55,194 bases of DNA from Polaribacter sp. IC066 (GTDB taxonomy: Bacteria > Bacteroidota > Bacteroidia > Flavobacteriales > Flavobacteriaceae): NCBI RefSeq assembly GCF_007997085.1, contig NZ_VORR01000028.1, forward strand, positions 1-55,194. The letters run 5' to 3'. Below the pieces are notes generated by a model. That model was not told the origin of the DNA, did no database searches, and worked only from the letters and a program-made list of their open reading frames with translations. This document shows, in pieces, positions 27,217 to 38,814 of this stretch (positions within the stretch are counted from its first letter, which is position 1; every line of letters starts with the position of its first letter). The position numbers were made by a program, and so were the translations under genes.

Positions 27217-30200
27217 ATGAATATTTTAAATTCAGTAATTAAACTTTTTGTAGGTGATAAACAGCAAAAAGATTTAAAAACTTTACAACCTGTTGTAGAA
27301 GACGTTAGAAAATTTGAAGCTGCCGTTGCAAAGCTTTCTCATGACGAGTTAAGAGCAAAAACACAAGAGTTTAAAGCGATTATTAATACGGCTTTAAAAA
27401 CGTTTAATGATAAAATAGAAGCTCTAGAAATTGAAGCAAAAGGTGCTGATATTGATAGGCAAGAAGATATTTACACTGAAATTGATGCTTTAAAAGATGA
27501 ATCTTATAAAATATCTGAAGAAACTTTATTAAAGATTATGCCAGAGGCTTATGCCGTGGTAAAAGAAACCGCAAAACGTTTTGTAGAAAACAAAGAAATT
27601 GAAGTGACCGCATCTGCTTTTGATAGAGAACTTTCTGCAGAAAGAGATAATGTTTCGTTAGAAAACGACAAAGCATATTGGGCAAATTCTTGGGATGCAG
27701 CAGGGAAACCTGTTACTTGGGACATGGTTCATTACGATGTTCAGCTAATTGGTGGTTCTGTTTTACACCAAGGTAAAATTGCTGAAATGATGACGGGTGA
27801 AGGAAAAACGTTGGTGTCTACCTTGCCTGTTTACTTGAATGCTTTAACCGGCAATGGTGTGCATTTAGTTACAGTAAATGATTATTTGGCAAAACGTGAT
27901 AAGGCTTGGATGGGACCAATTTTTGAGTTTCATGGTTTATCAACAGATTGTATTGATTACCATCAACCAAATTCTGACGCCCGAAGAAAAGCCTACAATG
28001 CAGATATTACCTACGGAACAAATAACGAATTTGGTTTCGATTATTTGCGTGATAATATGGCAAGTTCTAAAGATGATTTGGTGCAAAGACCCCCAAATTA
28101 TGCGATTATTGATGAGGTAGATTCAGTTTTAATTGATGATGCAAGAACACCGCTAATTATTTCTGGCCCTGTACCGCAAGGAGACAGACATGAGTTTACC
28201 GAATTAAAACCTTTAGTTGCTGATATTGTTTCACTTCAAAAACAGCATTTAATAAGTGTTTTGGCAGAAGCTAAAAAGTTATTGGCAGATGGAAACACGA
28301 AAGATGGTGGTTTCTTATTATTGAGAGTTTACAGAGGTTTGCCCAAAAACAAAGCGTTAATTAAGTTTTTATCGCTAGAAGGTATCAAGCAAATTTTACA
28401 AAAAACCGAAAACACCTATATGGCAGACAACAACAAGTTGATGCCAGAAATCGATGAGGATCTTTGGTTTGTTGTTGAAGAAAAAAATAATCAGATTGAT
28501 TTAACAGATAAAGGAATTGCTCATTTATCAGACAAAACAAATAATGATAGCTTTTTTGTATTACCAGATATTGGTGTAAAAATTGGCGAAATTGATGCTG
28601 TAGAAGGTACAAAAGAAGAAAAAGCTTCTCAAAAAGAAGAATTATACAACGATTTTAGCATCAAAAGTGAACGTATTCATACCATGAATCAACTTTTAAA
28701 AGCATACACTGTGTTTGAAAAAGATGTTGAGTATGTGGTAATGGATAATAAAGTAATGATTGTTGATGAACAAACGGGTCGTATCATGGATGGTCGTCGT
28801 TATTCTGATGGTTTGCATCAAGCAATTGAAGCAAAAGAAAATTGTAAAATTGAAGATGCAACGCAAACTTTTGCCACGGTAACGTTACAGAATTACTTTA
28901 GAATGTATCGCAAACTTTCTGGAATGACAGGAACTGCAGTTACAGAAGCGGGTGAATTATGGGAAATCTACAAATTAGATGTTGTAGAAATTCCGACTAA
29001 TAAACCAATTCAAAGAGACGATAAAGAAGATTTAGTGTATAAAACTGCCCGCGAAAAATACAATGCAGTTATAGATGATATTGTAAAATTAGTCGCAGAA
29101 GAGCGCCCTGTTTTAGTAGGAACAACTTCTGTAGAAATTTCAGAATTATTAGGTAGAATGTTACAAATGCGTAAAATTCCTCATAATATTTTGAATGCAA
29201 AATTACATAAACGTGAAGCAGATGTAGTGGCGCAGGCAGGTAAATCTGGTATCGTTACGATTGCAACAAACATGGCAGGTCGTGGTACGGATATTAAATT
29301 ATCTTCCGAAGTAAAAAAAGCGGGTGGTTTGGCAATTATTGGTACAGAAAGACACGATTCTAGAAGGGTTGATAGACAATTAAGAGGGCGTGCTGGTAGA
29401 CAAGGTGATGTTGGTTCTACACAGTTTTACGTAGCTTTAGATGATAATTTAATGCGTTTGTTCGGTTCTGATAGAATTGCCAAAATGATGGATAGAATGG
29501 GCTTAAAAGAAGGTGAAGTAATTCAGCATTCTATGATCTCGAAGTCTATTGAAAGAGCGCAAAAAAAGGTTGAAGAAAATAACTTCGGAATTAGAAAGCG
29601 TCTGTTAGAATATGATGATATTATGAACGCTCAGCGTGAGTTTGTTTATAAGAGAAGGCGTAATGCGCTAGACGGTAAGCGTTTACAAGTTGATATTGCC
29701 AATATGATTTTTGATACTTGTGAATCGATCATTAATGCAAATAAAGCTGCCAAAGATTTTCAGACTTTTGAATTCGAATTGATTAAATTCTCTTCAATGA
29801 GCTCTCCTTTTTCGAAAGACGAATTTGAGAAAATGCCTGAAAAAGATATTACAGATAAATTATATGATCTTGTTACCGAACATTATAAAAACAAAATTGA
29901 AAGAAATGCAGTTTTAGCGTTTCCGGTGATTAAAGATGTTTTCGAAAATGAAGGTGATCGTTACGAAAGAATTGTTGTTCCGTTTACAGATGGTAGTAAA
30001 TCTTTACAAGTTGTTACCAACTTAAAAGAGGCGTACGAAAGTGAAGGTAAAAGTTTGGTGACAGATTTTGAGAAAAACATCACTTTAGCAATTATTGATG
30101 AAAACTGGAAAGAGCATTTGCGTAAAATGGACGAGTTAAAACAGTCTGTTCAAAATGCTTCTTATGAGCAAAAAGATCCTTTATTAATTTATAAGTTTGA

Positions 30201-30558
30201 AGCTTTTGAATTGTTTAAGAAAACAGTTGATGAAATTAATAAAGAAGTTTTATCATTCTTATTTAAAGGAGAATTACCTGCACAAGATAGAAATCAGATT
30301 TCTGAAGCTAGAAATACTAAAAGAGAGCGTTTAAATGCGAGCAAAGCTGATGTTCAAAACTCTACGGAACAAGCAATTAAAAACTCTCGTAAACAAGATT
30401 CTGAACCTGTTGAAACCATTGTAAGAGAACAACCAAAAATTGGCAGAAACGAGCGTGTTACCATTAAGAACGTTATGAGTGGCGAAGAAAAAGAAGTGAA
30501 ATTTAAACAAGCCATTCCTTTAATAGAAAAAGGTGAATTTGTTTTAGTAAACAAATAA
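27217..30558 (+). CDS. secA: preprotein translocase ATPase SecA
   Basis: SecA drives proteins through SecYEG using ATP. At 1113 residues this is the long Bacteroidota form. The Walker A region [14 protein letters not shown] is near 190-203, DEVD near 297-300, and the second motor domain carries [10 protein letters not shown] and [11 protein letters not shown]. An insertion after motor motif II (about 340-430, [15 protein letters not shown]) accounts for the extra length. The tail lacks the usual cysteine zinc motif and ends in a beta segment ([20 protein letters not shown]). It has a hairpin terminator. Confidence 0.97.
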   Translation: MNILNSVIKLFVGDKQQKDLKTLQPVVEDVRKFEAAVAKLSHDELRAKTQEFKAIINTALKTFNDKIEALEIEAKGADIDRQEDIYTEIDALKDESYKISEETLLKIMPEAYAVVKETAKRFVENKEIEVTASAFDRELSAERDNVSLENDKAYWANSWDAAGKPVTWDMVHYDVQLIGGSVLHQGKIAEMMTGEGKTLVSTLPVYLNALTGNGVHLVTVNDYLAKRDKAWMGPIFEFHGLSTDCIDYHQPNSDARRKAYNADITYGTNNEFGFDYLRDNMASSKDDLVQRPPNYAIIDEVDSVLIDDARTPLIISGPVPQGDRHEFTELKPLVADIVSLQKQHLISVLAEAKKLLADGNTKDGGFLLLRVYRGLPKNKALIKFLSLEGIKQILQKTENTYMADNNKLMPEIDEDLWFVVEEKNNQIDLTDKGIAHLSDKTNNDSFFVLPDIGVKIGEIDAVEGTKEEKASQKEELYNDFSIKSERIHTMNQLLKAYTVFEKDVEYVVMDNKVMIVDEQTGRIMDGRRYSDGLHQAIEAKENCKIEDATQTFATVTLQNYFRMYRKLSGMTGTAVTEAGELWEIYKLDVVEIPTNKPIQRDDKEDLVYKTAREKYNAVIDDIVKLVAEERPVLVGTTSVEISELLGRMLQMRKIPHNILNAKLHKREADVVAQAGKSGIVTIATNMAGRGTDIKLSSEVKKAGGLAIIGTERHDSRRVDRQLRGRAGRQGDVGSTQFYVALDDNLMRLFGSDRIAKMMDRMGLKEGEVIQHSMISKSIERAQKKVEENNFGIRKRLLEYDDIMNAQREFVYKRRRNALDGKRLQVDIANMIFDTCESIINANKAAKDFQTFEFELIKFSSMSSPFSKDEFEKMPEKDITDKLYDLVTEHYKNKIERNAVLAFPVIKDVFENEGDRYERIVVPFTDGSKSLQVVTNLKEAYESEGKSLVTDFEKNITLAIIDENWKEHLRKMDELKQSVQNASYEQKDPLLIYKFEAFELFKKTVDEINKEVLSFLFKGELPAQDRNQISEARNTKRERLNASKADVQNSTEQAIKNSRKQDSEPVETIVREQPKIGRNERVTIKNVMSGEEKEVKFKQAIPLIEKGEFVLVNK

Positions 30559-30578
30559 AGCAAGCGTCATCAAAAAAG

Positions 30579-30623
30579 TTCTCGATACAATTTTTCGAAA
30601 AAGAAAAATCACCCGAACTGACA
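30579..30623. repeat. dispersed two-hairpin intergenic repeat, copy 1
   Basis: TTCTCGATACAATTTTTC then GAAAAAT then CACCCGAACTGACA. ATTTTTC pairs with GAAAAAT. A diverged copy is at 42133-42176, where the same arms read ATTTCGC and GCGAAAT, so pairing is kept despite base changes. Confidence 0.6.
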
Positions 30624-30637
30624 AGTTGAAATCATTA

Positions 30638-30676
30638 AAAATCCGATTAGAAATTAATTTCTAATCGGATTTTTAT
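30638..30676 (+). terminator. terminator after secA
   Basis: AAATCCGATTAGAAA and TTTCTAATCGGATTT form a perfect 15-bp stem with a minimal loop, followed by T residues. Confidence 0.85.
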
Positions 30677-30790
30677 TTATGTGCTCAACATATCTTTAAA
30701 GCACTTAAACGCTACAAACTGAATGAAATTGTACGCAAATAATTCTATAAGTTTTCGCACTCAAAAGAATCCATGAACACTTATCACTAC

Positions 30791-31296
30791 TAATTGAGAC
30801 GCTTACAGCGTGACAAACTTGTTGGGTTTATTGGTTAAAATTTTGATAAAAGTGATTCTACAATATTTACCATTCTGCAAGAATCTTTATAATTTGACTA
30901 TAAATAATTGAGACGCTTGCATCGTAACAAACTTGATGGGTTTATTTGTTAAAATTTTGTATTACAGTAATTCCACATAATTTGTTATTCTGCAATATTT
31001 TTTTTCTATTTACCTATAATACAGTTGTTTAAAACATGATAAACTAAATAACATATATTCACTCAAAATTTGAATAAAAGTATTTCCATACAGTTTATCA
31101 TTCTACAAGAATCTTTAGAAGCTATTTATAAATAATTCAGACGCTTGCATCGTAACAAACTTAATGGGGTTTATTTGTTAAAAGTGTTTCCACAAAATTT
31201 ACCATTCTGCAAGAATCTTTATAATCTGACTATAAATAATTGAGACGTTTGCATCGTAACAAACTGAATGCAATTTTCAGCCTACAATTTTTAATT
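30791..31296. repeat. 114-bp-period degenerate tandem repeat
   Basis: TAATTGAGACGCTTGCATCGTAACAAACTT-like units begin at 30791, 30905, 31133 and 31237, with a heavily diverged unit in register at 31019. The spacing is 114, 114, 114 and 104. Each unit also carries a TTACCATTCTGCAAGAATCTTTATAA-like segment near its end. There is no open frame through it. It ends at the 3' end of the laminarinase gene, and a short match (TTGAGACGCTTACAT near 36233) recurs upstream of that gene. Confidence 0.8.
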
Positions 31297-34200
31297 TTAT
31301 TCTTTGATAAATTTAGTGGTGTAACTCGCTTCATCCGAAGAAATTTTAATCAAATACAAACCAATTGATAACTCTTCGATACTTACTATTTCTAAATTTC
31401 TATTGAACTCAAGAACCTTTTTTCCGATAACTGAATAAATTTCGACTTTCGTAATTGTTTTTATGGGTGATCTTAAATTTAAGATACTTTGTGTTGGGTT
31501 TGGATATAAACGAACAGATTGCTTTAAAATAGCATTTTCAATACTCAAGGCACAAGTATTTCCTACTGTGTACGAAAAATATTTTGTCACCGCTAAACCA
31601 CCAGCAAAAGCAAATTTACAAGCATAACTAATCGTTTGTCCGTTTTTCACCCCACTAATTGTTTGGGAAAACTTTTTTCCGGATACAGCGCTCATCGATG
31701 TTTCTGCAAATGGTGATTGTCTCCATAAATACGCATCAACATCAGATTTATCAGTATCTAACAACTCAAACGTAATGGTAACATTAGACCCGTTGGTTAC
31801 AAAATTATACGTATAACCTGCTAAAAAGTCTCCTTGCGTAGCATCACTTTCTGTACCTGAACATTCAGAATTAGAATTCGACAAAGTTTTAGCTTCTAGT
31901 ATAATAGGATTATTTAAAGCAACATTTCCAGATAAATCTTTGGCTATAACCGAGAAAGAATAAGATGTTTCTGAAGTTAAACCGTTCACAATATATGACT
32001 TTTGAACCCCTGAATCTCCATTTACAGTTTCTGTGGTATTTCCATAAGAAATAACATAGCTTACCTTGCCAGAATCATCTGTAGCATTTAGTAAAATTTC
32101 GACGCTCGATGCCGTAGTATTTCCAGTAGAAGCCGCAAAATTTTCTGGTGCTGTTGTATCAGAACTACTACCTGTACAACTACTTCCTACTTCATAACTA
32201 AAATATTTAGTTGCTGCTAAACCCCCTGAATACGCAAATTTACAGGCGTAATTAATCGTTTCTCCTATTGTAAAACCACTAATCGTTTTAGCAAAAGTGA
32301 AAGCATCAATTTGGTCCATTGATGTTTCAGAGAAAGGAGATTGTTTCCATAAGTAAGCAACAACGCCTGCCTTGTTTGTATCTAATAATTTAAATGTTAT
32401 AGTTACATTGGTTCCTATCGTTTCGAAATTCACCTCATATCCGTTAGAAAAACTCCCTTGTTGTGCTTCTGTAGAGATTTCAGCACAAGACTTTTCTTCA
32501 GAAATTATAACATTCACCGTTTCAGAAGTTGTTTTTGCACCCACATTATCTGCTGCTATTGCAGTAATTTCATGGTTTCCTAAAATTGCATCACTCCAAT
32601 TAAAGCTAAAAGGGGCGCTTGTATCTTCCCCTATTTTTGTAGCACCATCAAAAAATTCTACAAGCACTATGGTACCATCTAAATCGTTTGCTATTGTTGT
32701 GATGCTAATGACTTCACCTTCTTTAAAGGCAGCACCATTATTCGGGGAGGTTATCGAAATAGAAGGACTTAAATTTCCTTCTGCAGAAACTAAAATTAAA
32801 ACTTCATCAAAAGAAGAATAAGTACCATCACTCACTGTTAATTTACATTTATAAACGCCATCTTCAAGATTAGAAATGTTGGGTGAAGCTGCGGTTGTGT
32901 CATCAAAAATTATAATTGTAGGCCCGTAAACCTGTTCCCAAGTATACGTAATTGGCTCTCCTTCTTCATCATTACTTAAAGAACCATTTAAAGGCGCTGT
33001 TGTATTGGGTAAAATTACGGTCACATTTTCTCCTGCATTTGCAACAGGCGGCACAAAACTTAAAGCGCTTTTATAAGAAAACGTCATGTTTCCTAAATTA
33101 AATTCTCCGCTTTCAATAAACAATCGTAAAACGTGTTTGCCTTTTGTTAATTCAATATCCGAAGCACTATTTGTGATCCAATTTTCCCAATCACCAGAAC
33201 TTGGAACTGAAATACTTGGACTCACTTTTTTTCCTTCTATTTCGAAATAAAAAGGACCGCCTCCACTAGCATTACCAGATGCAGCTCTAAAACTTACATC
33301 ATAAACACCAGCGGTTTGGACATCAATTGTATATTCCAACCATTCCCCAGCTCCAGTCCAACCCACCGTTGCACCTTCTCCATTTAAAGAAATCGCATCT
33401 ACATTTTCTTGCGTTCTAAAATCGCCATTATTTCCAATAGAATTATCAACATACGTTATATTCTGTCCTTTTCCTCCTTCAAATTGATCATAAAAACCTG
33501 GCTCAATGATTCCCGGGATAGAAATTGCAGTTCCTGAATATGGCACTTGTTCACCAACTTGAACATTCACAATATTTGTGACATTAAACTGGTCATTCAC
33601 AAATACTTTTGCATAAAAACCATGAACTCCTAAAGTAAGATTCGTTGCTTTTAGTTGATAAGGAGCTGCTGTAGCTTCACCAATCGAAGTAGCACCATCA
33701 AAAAATTCTACTTTTGTAATTCCGTTTCCTGTTATCGACGCCATTAAATTTACACTTCCGTTAGGAAAAGCCTGCTTAAAATCTGCAGATAAAACACCAG
33801 AAACCGCTATATCTCTGCTCGTTTTCATTTGATTGGCAGGCACTGTTAATTGAAATCCGTCAGAAAAGGCAACCACAATTTCTGAATCTGAATAATTATG
33901 TGCCACGTAAGTGCTTTCTCCATTTTGCTTAAAAACGACAGCAATAGGATAATTGGCTGTGATTGATGCATCTACAATACCCATTGCATTGACGCCATGC
34001 AACCAATGATAAGTTTGCGCATCAGAAATACCAAACTTTAAATTTCTTTCTGGATAGGCATTGTATAAATTAACAGCTTCCTGCGGATTGGTAAATGATA
34101 AATATTTCCAATACGTATCGTGCCATAAGTTATCGTTATCCTCTCTACTTAAAACGCCAGTATTCCTTGTAATTTCTGACCAAAGTTTTTTAGAATATTC

Positions 34201-36060
34201 TTGATGGTGGCCTAAATAAAAAGAACCACCATGAATAGGATACATTTCAATACCATAAGAAGCCGCAATATCTGCCGTCCAAAAGGTACCATTGTCATAA
34301 GAATTCCCCCAAACTCTTGAGACTAAACTATATTGCTGATTTGGCTTAAAATTTCGTTCATACACATCAAACCAATACTCTTCTACCGCTGTTTGTTCTG
34401 TGGTATAAATATATATTCCTAAATCTCTAATAGTTTTATTTTCTGTAATTGTACCCCAATGAATTAATGAAGATGCAAACTGCATGCTTTCTGATGTTGA
34501 TTCTTGATCATTTCCTTGCGGAAAAGTTGCAAAACCATTTGCCCAACTGTGACCTGCATACGGACTAAAGTTTCTTAAAAACGGAAATTGTGCATCGTTT
34601 CTATCATAAGAAGCAGCATCCCTAATTAAAATATTAATCATGTCTCCCCATTTTGATGCCCAACCGGGTTCAAATTGCTCCATAAAAGCCGCAGCATGAA
34701 TAAAATACCCCCAATGAAAATGGTGATCATTTAGGTTATTATCTTGTCCGTGACCCGCAGGATAGCCCAACAACGCTGACCAAGCATCATTATAATAAAA
34801 TAAGAAAGCTACTTCACCAGACTCATGCGTTAACCAATCTTCCAAGCGTTCTTTTACCGTAGCGATCATTTTATCTCTTGCTTCAAAATCTCCTGTTTGA
34901 TTGGCAATTCTTGCTGTTTGGATCAAACGATTCATTACTTGGCCTTCGTTGTAAGAATCTGTCCAGGTTGCTAAACCATCATTTTCTATTTGAGAAATTT
35001 TAGTATCTAGATCAGCCGGACTAAAACCTGCACTGTAATTTGCTAAATACGGGATTGTTGGTAAAATGCCTTTATACGTATTCTCTACCGTAAAATTATT
35101 TCCGTCTAACATTTTTAAATCTCCTCTTACAGAAGTATATGCATGGGTATTTGGTGTTGGTGAGTTCGATGTTAAATGATACCATTGATGTGGTAATAAA
35201 CCCAATAACATATTAGAATTTGTGCCTTCTTTTACGTCTGTGTCTACTGTAAAAGTTGTAGTAACTTTTGAAGTTGTTTCATTATAACTCCATGCAGTTG
35301 ATGTGTTTTTAGGAAAAACATACGCATATTTCTTTAAATCCTGAACCGTAGCAGCAACATTACTCGTATTTTGTGGTAGCATTGCCATAGACCAATAGTC
35401 TTTACCATTTAAGGTTGATGTAAAAACAGTTCCTGCTCGTACCCAAGTACTTCCCGAAGGTGCATAAAAAGCAAAATCTGCGCCACCTGCAGCATTTTCT
35501 ACCGTTAAAATTTCATTTAAAATACTAGCAGAACCAGAATTCACTTTAATTTGAACAATATCATCGGCTTCTTTCTCGAAATATAAAAAAGGCATTCCGA
35601 TACCAGAAGTCGCTTTTAACTCATGATTGCTATCTTTCCAATTCATGGTCATCGTCCAATCTGTATAATCGGAAACAGTAGTTTTAGTTGTATTTAAACC
35701 TGTTAAACCAACTTCAATTGGTGCAGAATCTCCGATTACTCCCCAAGGGATATAGGTAACAATTAAACCTGTATTTGTGGTTTTCATCGTCATCGGATAA
35801 TTAAATAAATTATCTGCATGATTTTCTTTAATCAATTTAGACCACCAATCATTTGTGGGTACAGGTTTACCAACGGCGTTTCCGCTTAATTGTGGAGCAC
35901 CTGAAGGAAAGCCATTTCTACCAGCGGCATCAAACCCAGGATGTGAATTGGTATAACTACCGCTGCCAACTTGTGTTGTTTGTGCAGAAGTTGATAAGGT
36001 TATTAATAGGGAGAAAAGAAATAATATATTTTTTGAACGATAAATTATATTTTTTTGCAT
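31297..36060 (-). CDS. secreted multi-domain GH81 endo-1,3-beta-glucanase (laminarinase), T9SS substrate
   Basis: A 1587-residue exported enzyme expected to cleave beta-1,3-glucans such as laminarin. Order: signal peptide (1-26); GH81 catalytic domain (about 60-745) with DHHFHWGY (445-452), GHSWANGF (503-510) and the ESTSES segment (520-525) that carries catalytic glutamates in the family; an Ig-like domain (about 753-836); a CBM6-like module (about 850-998); a PKD-like domain (about 1004-1093); a second Ig-like domain (about 1098-1187); two CBM56-like beta-glucan-binding modules (about 1191-1295 and 1400-1503) around a fibronectin-type domain (about 1302-1393); and a type A T9SS sorting domain (about 1505-1587, RLYPNPTQSILNL). 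Confidence 0.93.
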   Translation of the reverse strand: MQKNIIYRSKNILFLFSLLITLSTSAQTTQVGSGSYTNSHPGFDAAGRNGFPSGAPQLSGNAVGKPVPTNDWWSKLIKENHADNLFNYPMTMKTTNTGLIVTYIPWGVIGDSAPIEVGLTGLNTTKTTVSDYTDWTMTMNWKDSNHELKATSGIGMPFLYFEKEADDIVQIKVNSGSASILNEILTVENAAGGADFAFYAPSGSTWVRAGTVFTSTLNGKDYWSMAMLPQNTSNVAATVQDLKKYAYVFPKNTSTAWSYNETTSKVTTTFTVDTDVKEGTNSNMLLGLLPHQWYHLTSNSPTPNTHAYTSVRGDLKMLDGNNFTVENTYKGILPTIPYLANYSAGFSPADLDTKISQIENDGLATWTDSYNEGQVMNRLIQTARIANQTGDFEARDKMIATVKERLEDWLTHESGEVAFLFYYNDAWSALLGYPAGHGQDNNLNDHHFHWGYFIHAAAFMEQFEPGWASKWGDMINILIRDAASYDRNDAQFPFLRNFSPYAGHSWANGFATFPQGNDQESTSESMQFASSLIHWGTITENKTIRDLGIYIYTTEQTAVEEYWFDVYERNFKPNQQYSLVSRVWGNSYDNGTFWTADIAASYGIEMYPIHGGSFYLGHHQEYSKKLWSEITRNTGVLSREDNDNLWHDTYWKYLSFTNPQEAVNLYNAYPERNLKFGISDAQTYHWLHGVNAMGIVDASITANYPIAVVFKQNGESTYVAHNYSDSEIVVAFSDGFQLTVPANQMKTSRDIAVSGVLSADFKQAFPNGSVNLMASITGNGITKVEFFDGATSIGEATAAPYQLKATNLTLGVHGFYAKVFVNDQFNVTNIVNVQVGEQVPYSGTAISIPGIIEPGFYDQFEGGKGQNITYVDNSIGNNGDFRTQENVDAISLNGEGATVGWTGAGEWLEYTIDVQTAGVYDVSFRAASGNASGGGPFYFEIEGKKVSPSISVPSSGDWENWITNSASDIELTKGKHVLRLFIESGEFNLGNMTFSYKSALSFVPPVANAGENVTVILPNTTAPLNGSLSNDEEGEPITYTWEQVYGPTIIIFDDTTAASPNISNLEDGVYKCKLTVSDGTYSSFDEVLILVSAEGNLSPSISITSPNNGAAFKEGEVISITTIANDLDGTIVLVEFFDGATKIGEDTSAPFSFNWSDAILGNHEITAIAADNVGAKTTSETVNVIISEEKSCAEISTEAQQGSFSNGYEVNFETIGTNVTITFKLLDTNKAGVVAYLWKQSPFSETSMDQIDAFTFAKTISGFTIGETINYACKFAYSGGLAATKYFSYEVGSSCTGSSSDTTAPENFAASTGNTTASSVEILLNATDDSGKVSYVISYGNTTETVNGDSGVQKSYIVNGLTSETSYSFSVIAKDLSGNVALNNPIILEAKTLSNSNSECSGTESDATQGDFLAGYTYNFVTNGSNVTITFELLDTDKSDVDAYLWRQSPFAETSMSAVSGKKFSQTISGVKNGQTISYACKFAFAGGLAVTKYFSYTVGNTCALSIENAILKQSVRLYPNPTQSILNLRSPIKTITKVEIYSVIGKKVLEFNRNLEIVSIEELSIGLYLIKISSDEASYTTKFIKE

Positions 36061-36442
36061 GAATTTGGTTTAAAGCCTAAAATTACTAAATAATAGATTT
36101 GAATTGTAATTAACGAACCATACAAAAACAATACAAACTCTATTTTTGTGCAAAATGAGAACAACATGAACCATAAATATTTATAAATATATTTTTATTT
36201 AAGATGACCTTTTAGTGCATTCTTATTATTTCTTGAGACGCTTACATCTATACTGTATATGAATAAATATCTCTTGCTTTTTTTTAATGCTTTCAGCAAA
36301 ACAAGCTGCATGGGAGTTAAAAAGCATAAAATGGAAATACATCAAATGAAACAAAAGAAAATGAAACTCAACGCAAAAAATACACCAAAGAAATCCGTTA
36401 AACTTGTCATGCGGTGAGCATTCCACACAATAATTTACGAAC
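36061..36442. other. leader and intergenic DNA upstream of the laminarinase gene
   Basis: About 380 bp that should contain the laminarinase promoter, though no clear TTG / TAnnTTTG pair was found. It contains a short match to the 114-bp repeat unit near 36233. A 72-codon minus-strand frame (36226-36444) is rich in Cys, Phe and His and looks like chance. Confidence 0.5.
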
Positions 36443-36478
36443 AAAAAAACCGTTTAGAAAAATTCTAAACGGTTTTTT
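36443..36478 (-). terminator. terminator after folE
   Basis: AAAAACCGTTTAGAA and TTCTAAACGGTTTTT form a perfect stem with a short loop. Seven T residues follow on the minus strand; it is symmetrical enough to act on both strands. Confidence 0.85.
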
Positions 36479-36509
36479 AATATTTTAATAATCTAAAATT
36501 AGTTCAGAT

Positions 36510-37199
36510 CTAATCAAAAGTAGTATCTAATTTTAGATAATCTAAAAATTCTCTTTTTGTATCTTTTTCTTTAAATTTACCACCAAACTCTGCGGTAACA
36601 GTAGAACTTTCTATATCTTTTATTCCCCTAGAATTTACGCATAAATGTTTTGCATCAATAACACAAGCAACATCTTGCACGCCTAAAGCTTCTTGCATAG
36701 CTTGTACAACTTGCATGGTTAACCTTTCTTGAACTTGTGGTCTTTTTGCAAAGTATTCTACAATTCTATTCATTTTAGACAAACCGATTACTTTACCATC
36801 AGAAATATAAGCAACGTGTGCTCTGCCAATAATTGGTAATAAATGATGCTCGCAGGTAGAATACACAACAATGTTTTTTTCTACCAACATTTCACCATAA
36901 TTATAATTATTGTCAAACGTAGAAGCCTTTGGCATATTTTTAGGATTCAATCCCATAAATATTTCATTCACAAATGCTTTGGCAACTCTTTTTGGAGTTC
37001 CTTGTAGACTGTCATCTGTTAAATCCATTCCTAAAGTGATTAAAATATCTTTAACACTTTCTTGTATTCTCTCTATTTTTTCTTCGTCAGAAATATCAAA
37101 AGCGTCTGCTCTTAATGGAGTTTTTGCAGAAGTTCCTACATGATTCTCTCCTATTTCTTCTAATCTTTCGTCATTCATTTTGCCGGTCAATTCAAACAT
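36510..37199 (-). CDS. folE: GTP cyclohydrolase I
   Basis: FolE converts GTP to 7,8-dihydroneopterin triphosphate, the first step of folate and pterin synthesis. The 229-residue length is typical. Zinc ligands sit in STCEHHLLP and in DVACVIDAKHLCV. GLSKMNRIVEYFAKRPQVQE is the conserved substrate-site helix. The first 45 residues are a poorly conserved charged extension. It has its own terminator and a possible TAAATTTG -7 box (complement of 37219-37226). Confidence 0.97.
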   Translation of the reverse strand: MFELTGKMNDERLEEIGENHVGTSAKTPLRADAFDISDEEKIERIQESVKDILITLGMDLTDDSLQGTPKRVAKAFVNEIFMGLNPKNMPKASTFDNNYNYGEMLVEKNIVVYSTCEHHLLPIIGRAHVAYISDGKVIGLSKMNRIVEYFAKRPQVQERLTMQVVQAMQEALGVQDVACVIDAKHLCVNSRGIKDIESSTVTAEFGGKFKEKDTKREFLDYLKLDTTFD

Positions 37200-37449
37200 T
37201 TCAATAAAAATTAAGTTGCAAATTTAAGGGTTTGCAACGTATTATTTTAACTTTTATATCGATTATAACGATCTTATAATAATTTTAACAACAATACCTG
37301 CCCTTGAGGCTAATTTCGTGTAATATTCTAATGACTAATTAACGCATCGCAATCTCTTTATTTGGTTTATTACAACTCCCTTTTTTAACGTATTCCTTTA
37401 AATTTTGATGAATGTAAAGTACTCTTTAGCACTATAAACAGCTCAAAAA

Positions 37450-38814
37450 CTATGTCAATTTTGCTACCAATTCTACTAAAGAACAGGTTGTTTGCTCGCC
37501 AGAAATCATGTTTTTTAGCGTAAATTCTTGTTTTTCCATTTCTTGAGAACCAACGAGTACTACAAATTCAATTTCGCGCTTGTTGGCGTAATTCATTTGT
37601 TTCTTCATCTTTGCATCATCAGGAAATAATTCTGATTTTATATTTTGTGCTCTTAATGCAGAAATTGCTTTCATGCAATACATGGCTTCTGTTTCACCAA
37701 AATTAACAAACAGTACTTTTGGTTTTGGTAAATCGACTGTTTTAAACAAGCCCAATTCTTCTAAAACTAAATAAATTCTATCCAATCCGAAGGAAACGCC
37801 AACACCAGAAACATCTGGCATTCCAAAAATACCAGTTAAATCGTCATATCTTCCGCCGCCGCCAATAGAGCCCATTTTTACACCTTTTGGTGCAGCAACC
37901 TCAAAAATTGCGCCTGTATAATAATTTAAACCTCTTGCCAAAGTTACATCTACTTCTACATCCGCAGATTTTAAACCTAATTCTTTAACCGCATTGATCA
38001 CAAAACGTAATTCTTCAACGCCTTTTTTTCCTTCTTCAGATGTTTGTAACATCGTTTCTAAAGAGGCTAACTTTTCTAAATTAGAGCCTGTAAAAGAAAA
38101 TAAGGGTTGTACTTTTTCAATCGCTTCTGTTGTGATTCCTTTCAAAATCATTTCAGCTTCTACTTTTTCTTGACCAATTTTATCTAACTTATCTAATGCC
38201 ACAGTAAAATCGATTAACTTTTCTTGTGCGCCAATAACTTCTGCAATTCCAGATAATATTTTTCTATTGTTTATTTTAATGCTGGCTCCGGCTAAACCTA
38301 AATTGGTAAAAACGGTATCATATAATTGAATAAACTCTACTTCTTGCCATAAAGACTTGCTACCCACAACATCTGCATCACATTGAAAAAACTCTCTAAA
38401 ACGACCTTTTTGCGGCCTATCTGCCCGCCAAACTGGCTGAATTTGATAGCGTTTAAAAGGAAAGGTGATTTCATTTTGATGTTGTACAACATATCGTGCA
38501 AAAGGAACGGTAAGGTCATACCGCAATGCTTTTTCTGATATTTGAGACGTAACTTTTATACTGTCTTTTTCTAACAATAATTGTTCATCAGCCTTGGCTA
38601 AATAATCTCCAGAATTTAAAATTTTAAAAATTAATCGATCTCCTTCTTCACCATATTTACCCATTAAGGTTGCTGAATTTTCGAAACTTGGTGTTTCAAT
38701 TGGCTGAAATCCGAAGGTTTCAAAAGAAGTTTTAATCGTGTTGATAATATACATTCGATTTGCTACTTCTATTGGCGAAAAATCTCTTGTTCCTTTTGGA
38801 ATACTTGGTTTCAT
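37450..38814 (-). CDS. hisS: histidine--tRNA ligase
   Basis: HisRS charges tRNA-His in the cytosol. The 454-residue protein has class II motif 2 ([19 protein letters not shown]), the histidine-binding [13 protein letters not shown] and [14 protein letters not shown] motifs, and a C-terminal anticodon-binding domain (about 360-454). The N-terminal KGTRDFSP is also typical. Genes on either side are more than 200 bp away, so it is probably transcribed alone. Confidence 0.97.
   Translation of the reverse strand: MKPSIPKGTRDFSPIEVANRMYIINTIKTSFETFGFQPIETPSFENSATLMGKYGEEGDRLIFKILNSGDYLAKADEQLLLEKDSIKVTSQISEKALRYDLTVPFARYVVQHQNEITFPFKRYQIQPVWRADRPQKGRFREFFQCDADVVGSKSLWQEVEFIQLYDTVFTNLGLAGASIKINNRKILSGIAEVIGAQEKLIDFTVALDKLDKIGQEKVEAEMILKGITTEAIEKVQPLFSFTGSNLEKLASLETMLQTSEEGKKGVEELRFVINAVKELGLKSADVEVDVTLARGLNYYTGAIFEVAAPKGVKMGSIGGGGRYDDLTGIFGMPDVSGVGVSFGLDRIYLVLEELGLFKTVDLPKPKVLFVNFGETEAMYCMKAISALRAQNIKSELFPDDAKMKKQMNYANKREIEFVVLVGSQEMEKQEFTLKNMISGEQTTCSLVELVAKLT

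Noticed and set aside
31019..31132. Unit 3 of the tandem array as an independent feature
   Set aside because: Its sequence is so diverged that only the register and a few words support it; kept only as part of the array.
30791..31296. CRISPR array
   Set aside because: Units are 114 bp and repeat over their full length, without the short identical repeats and unique spacers of a CRISPR; no cas genes nearby.
36226..36444. 72-codon minus-strand frame between folE and the laminarinase gene
   Set aside because: Odd Cys/Phe/His-heavy composition, overlaps the folE terminator and the repeat relic; no supporting signal.
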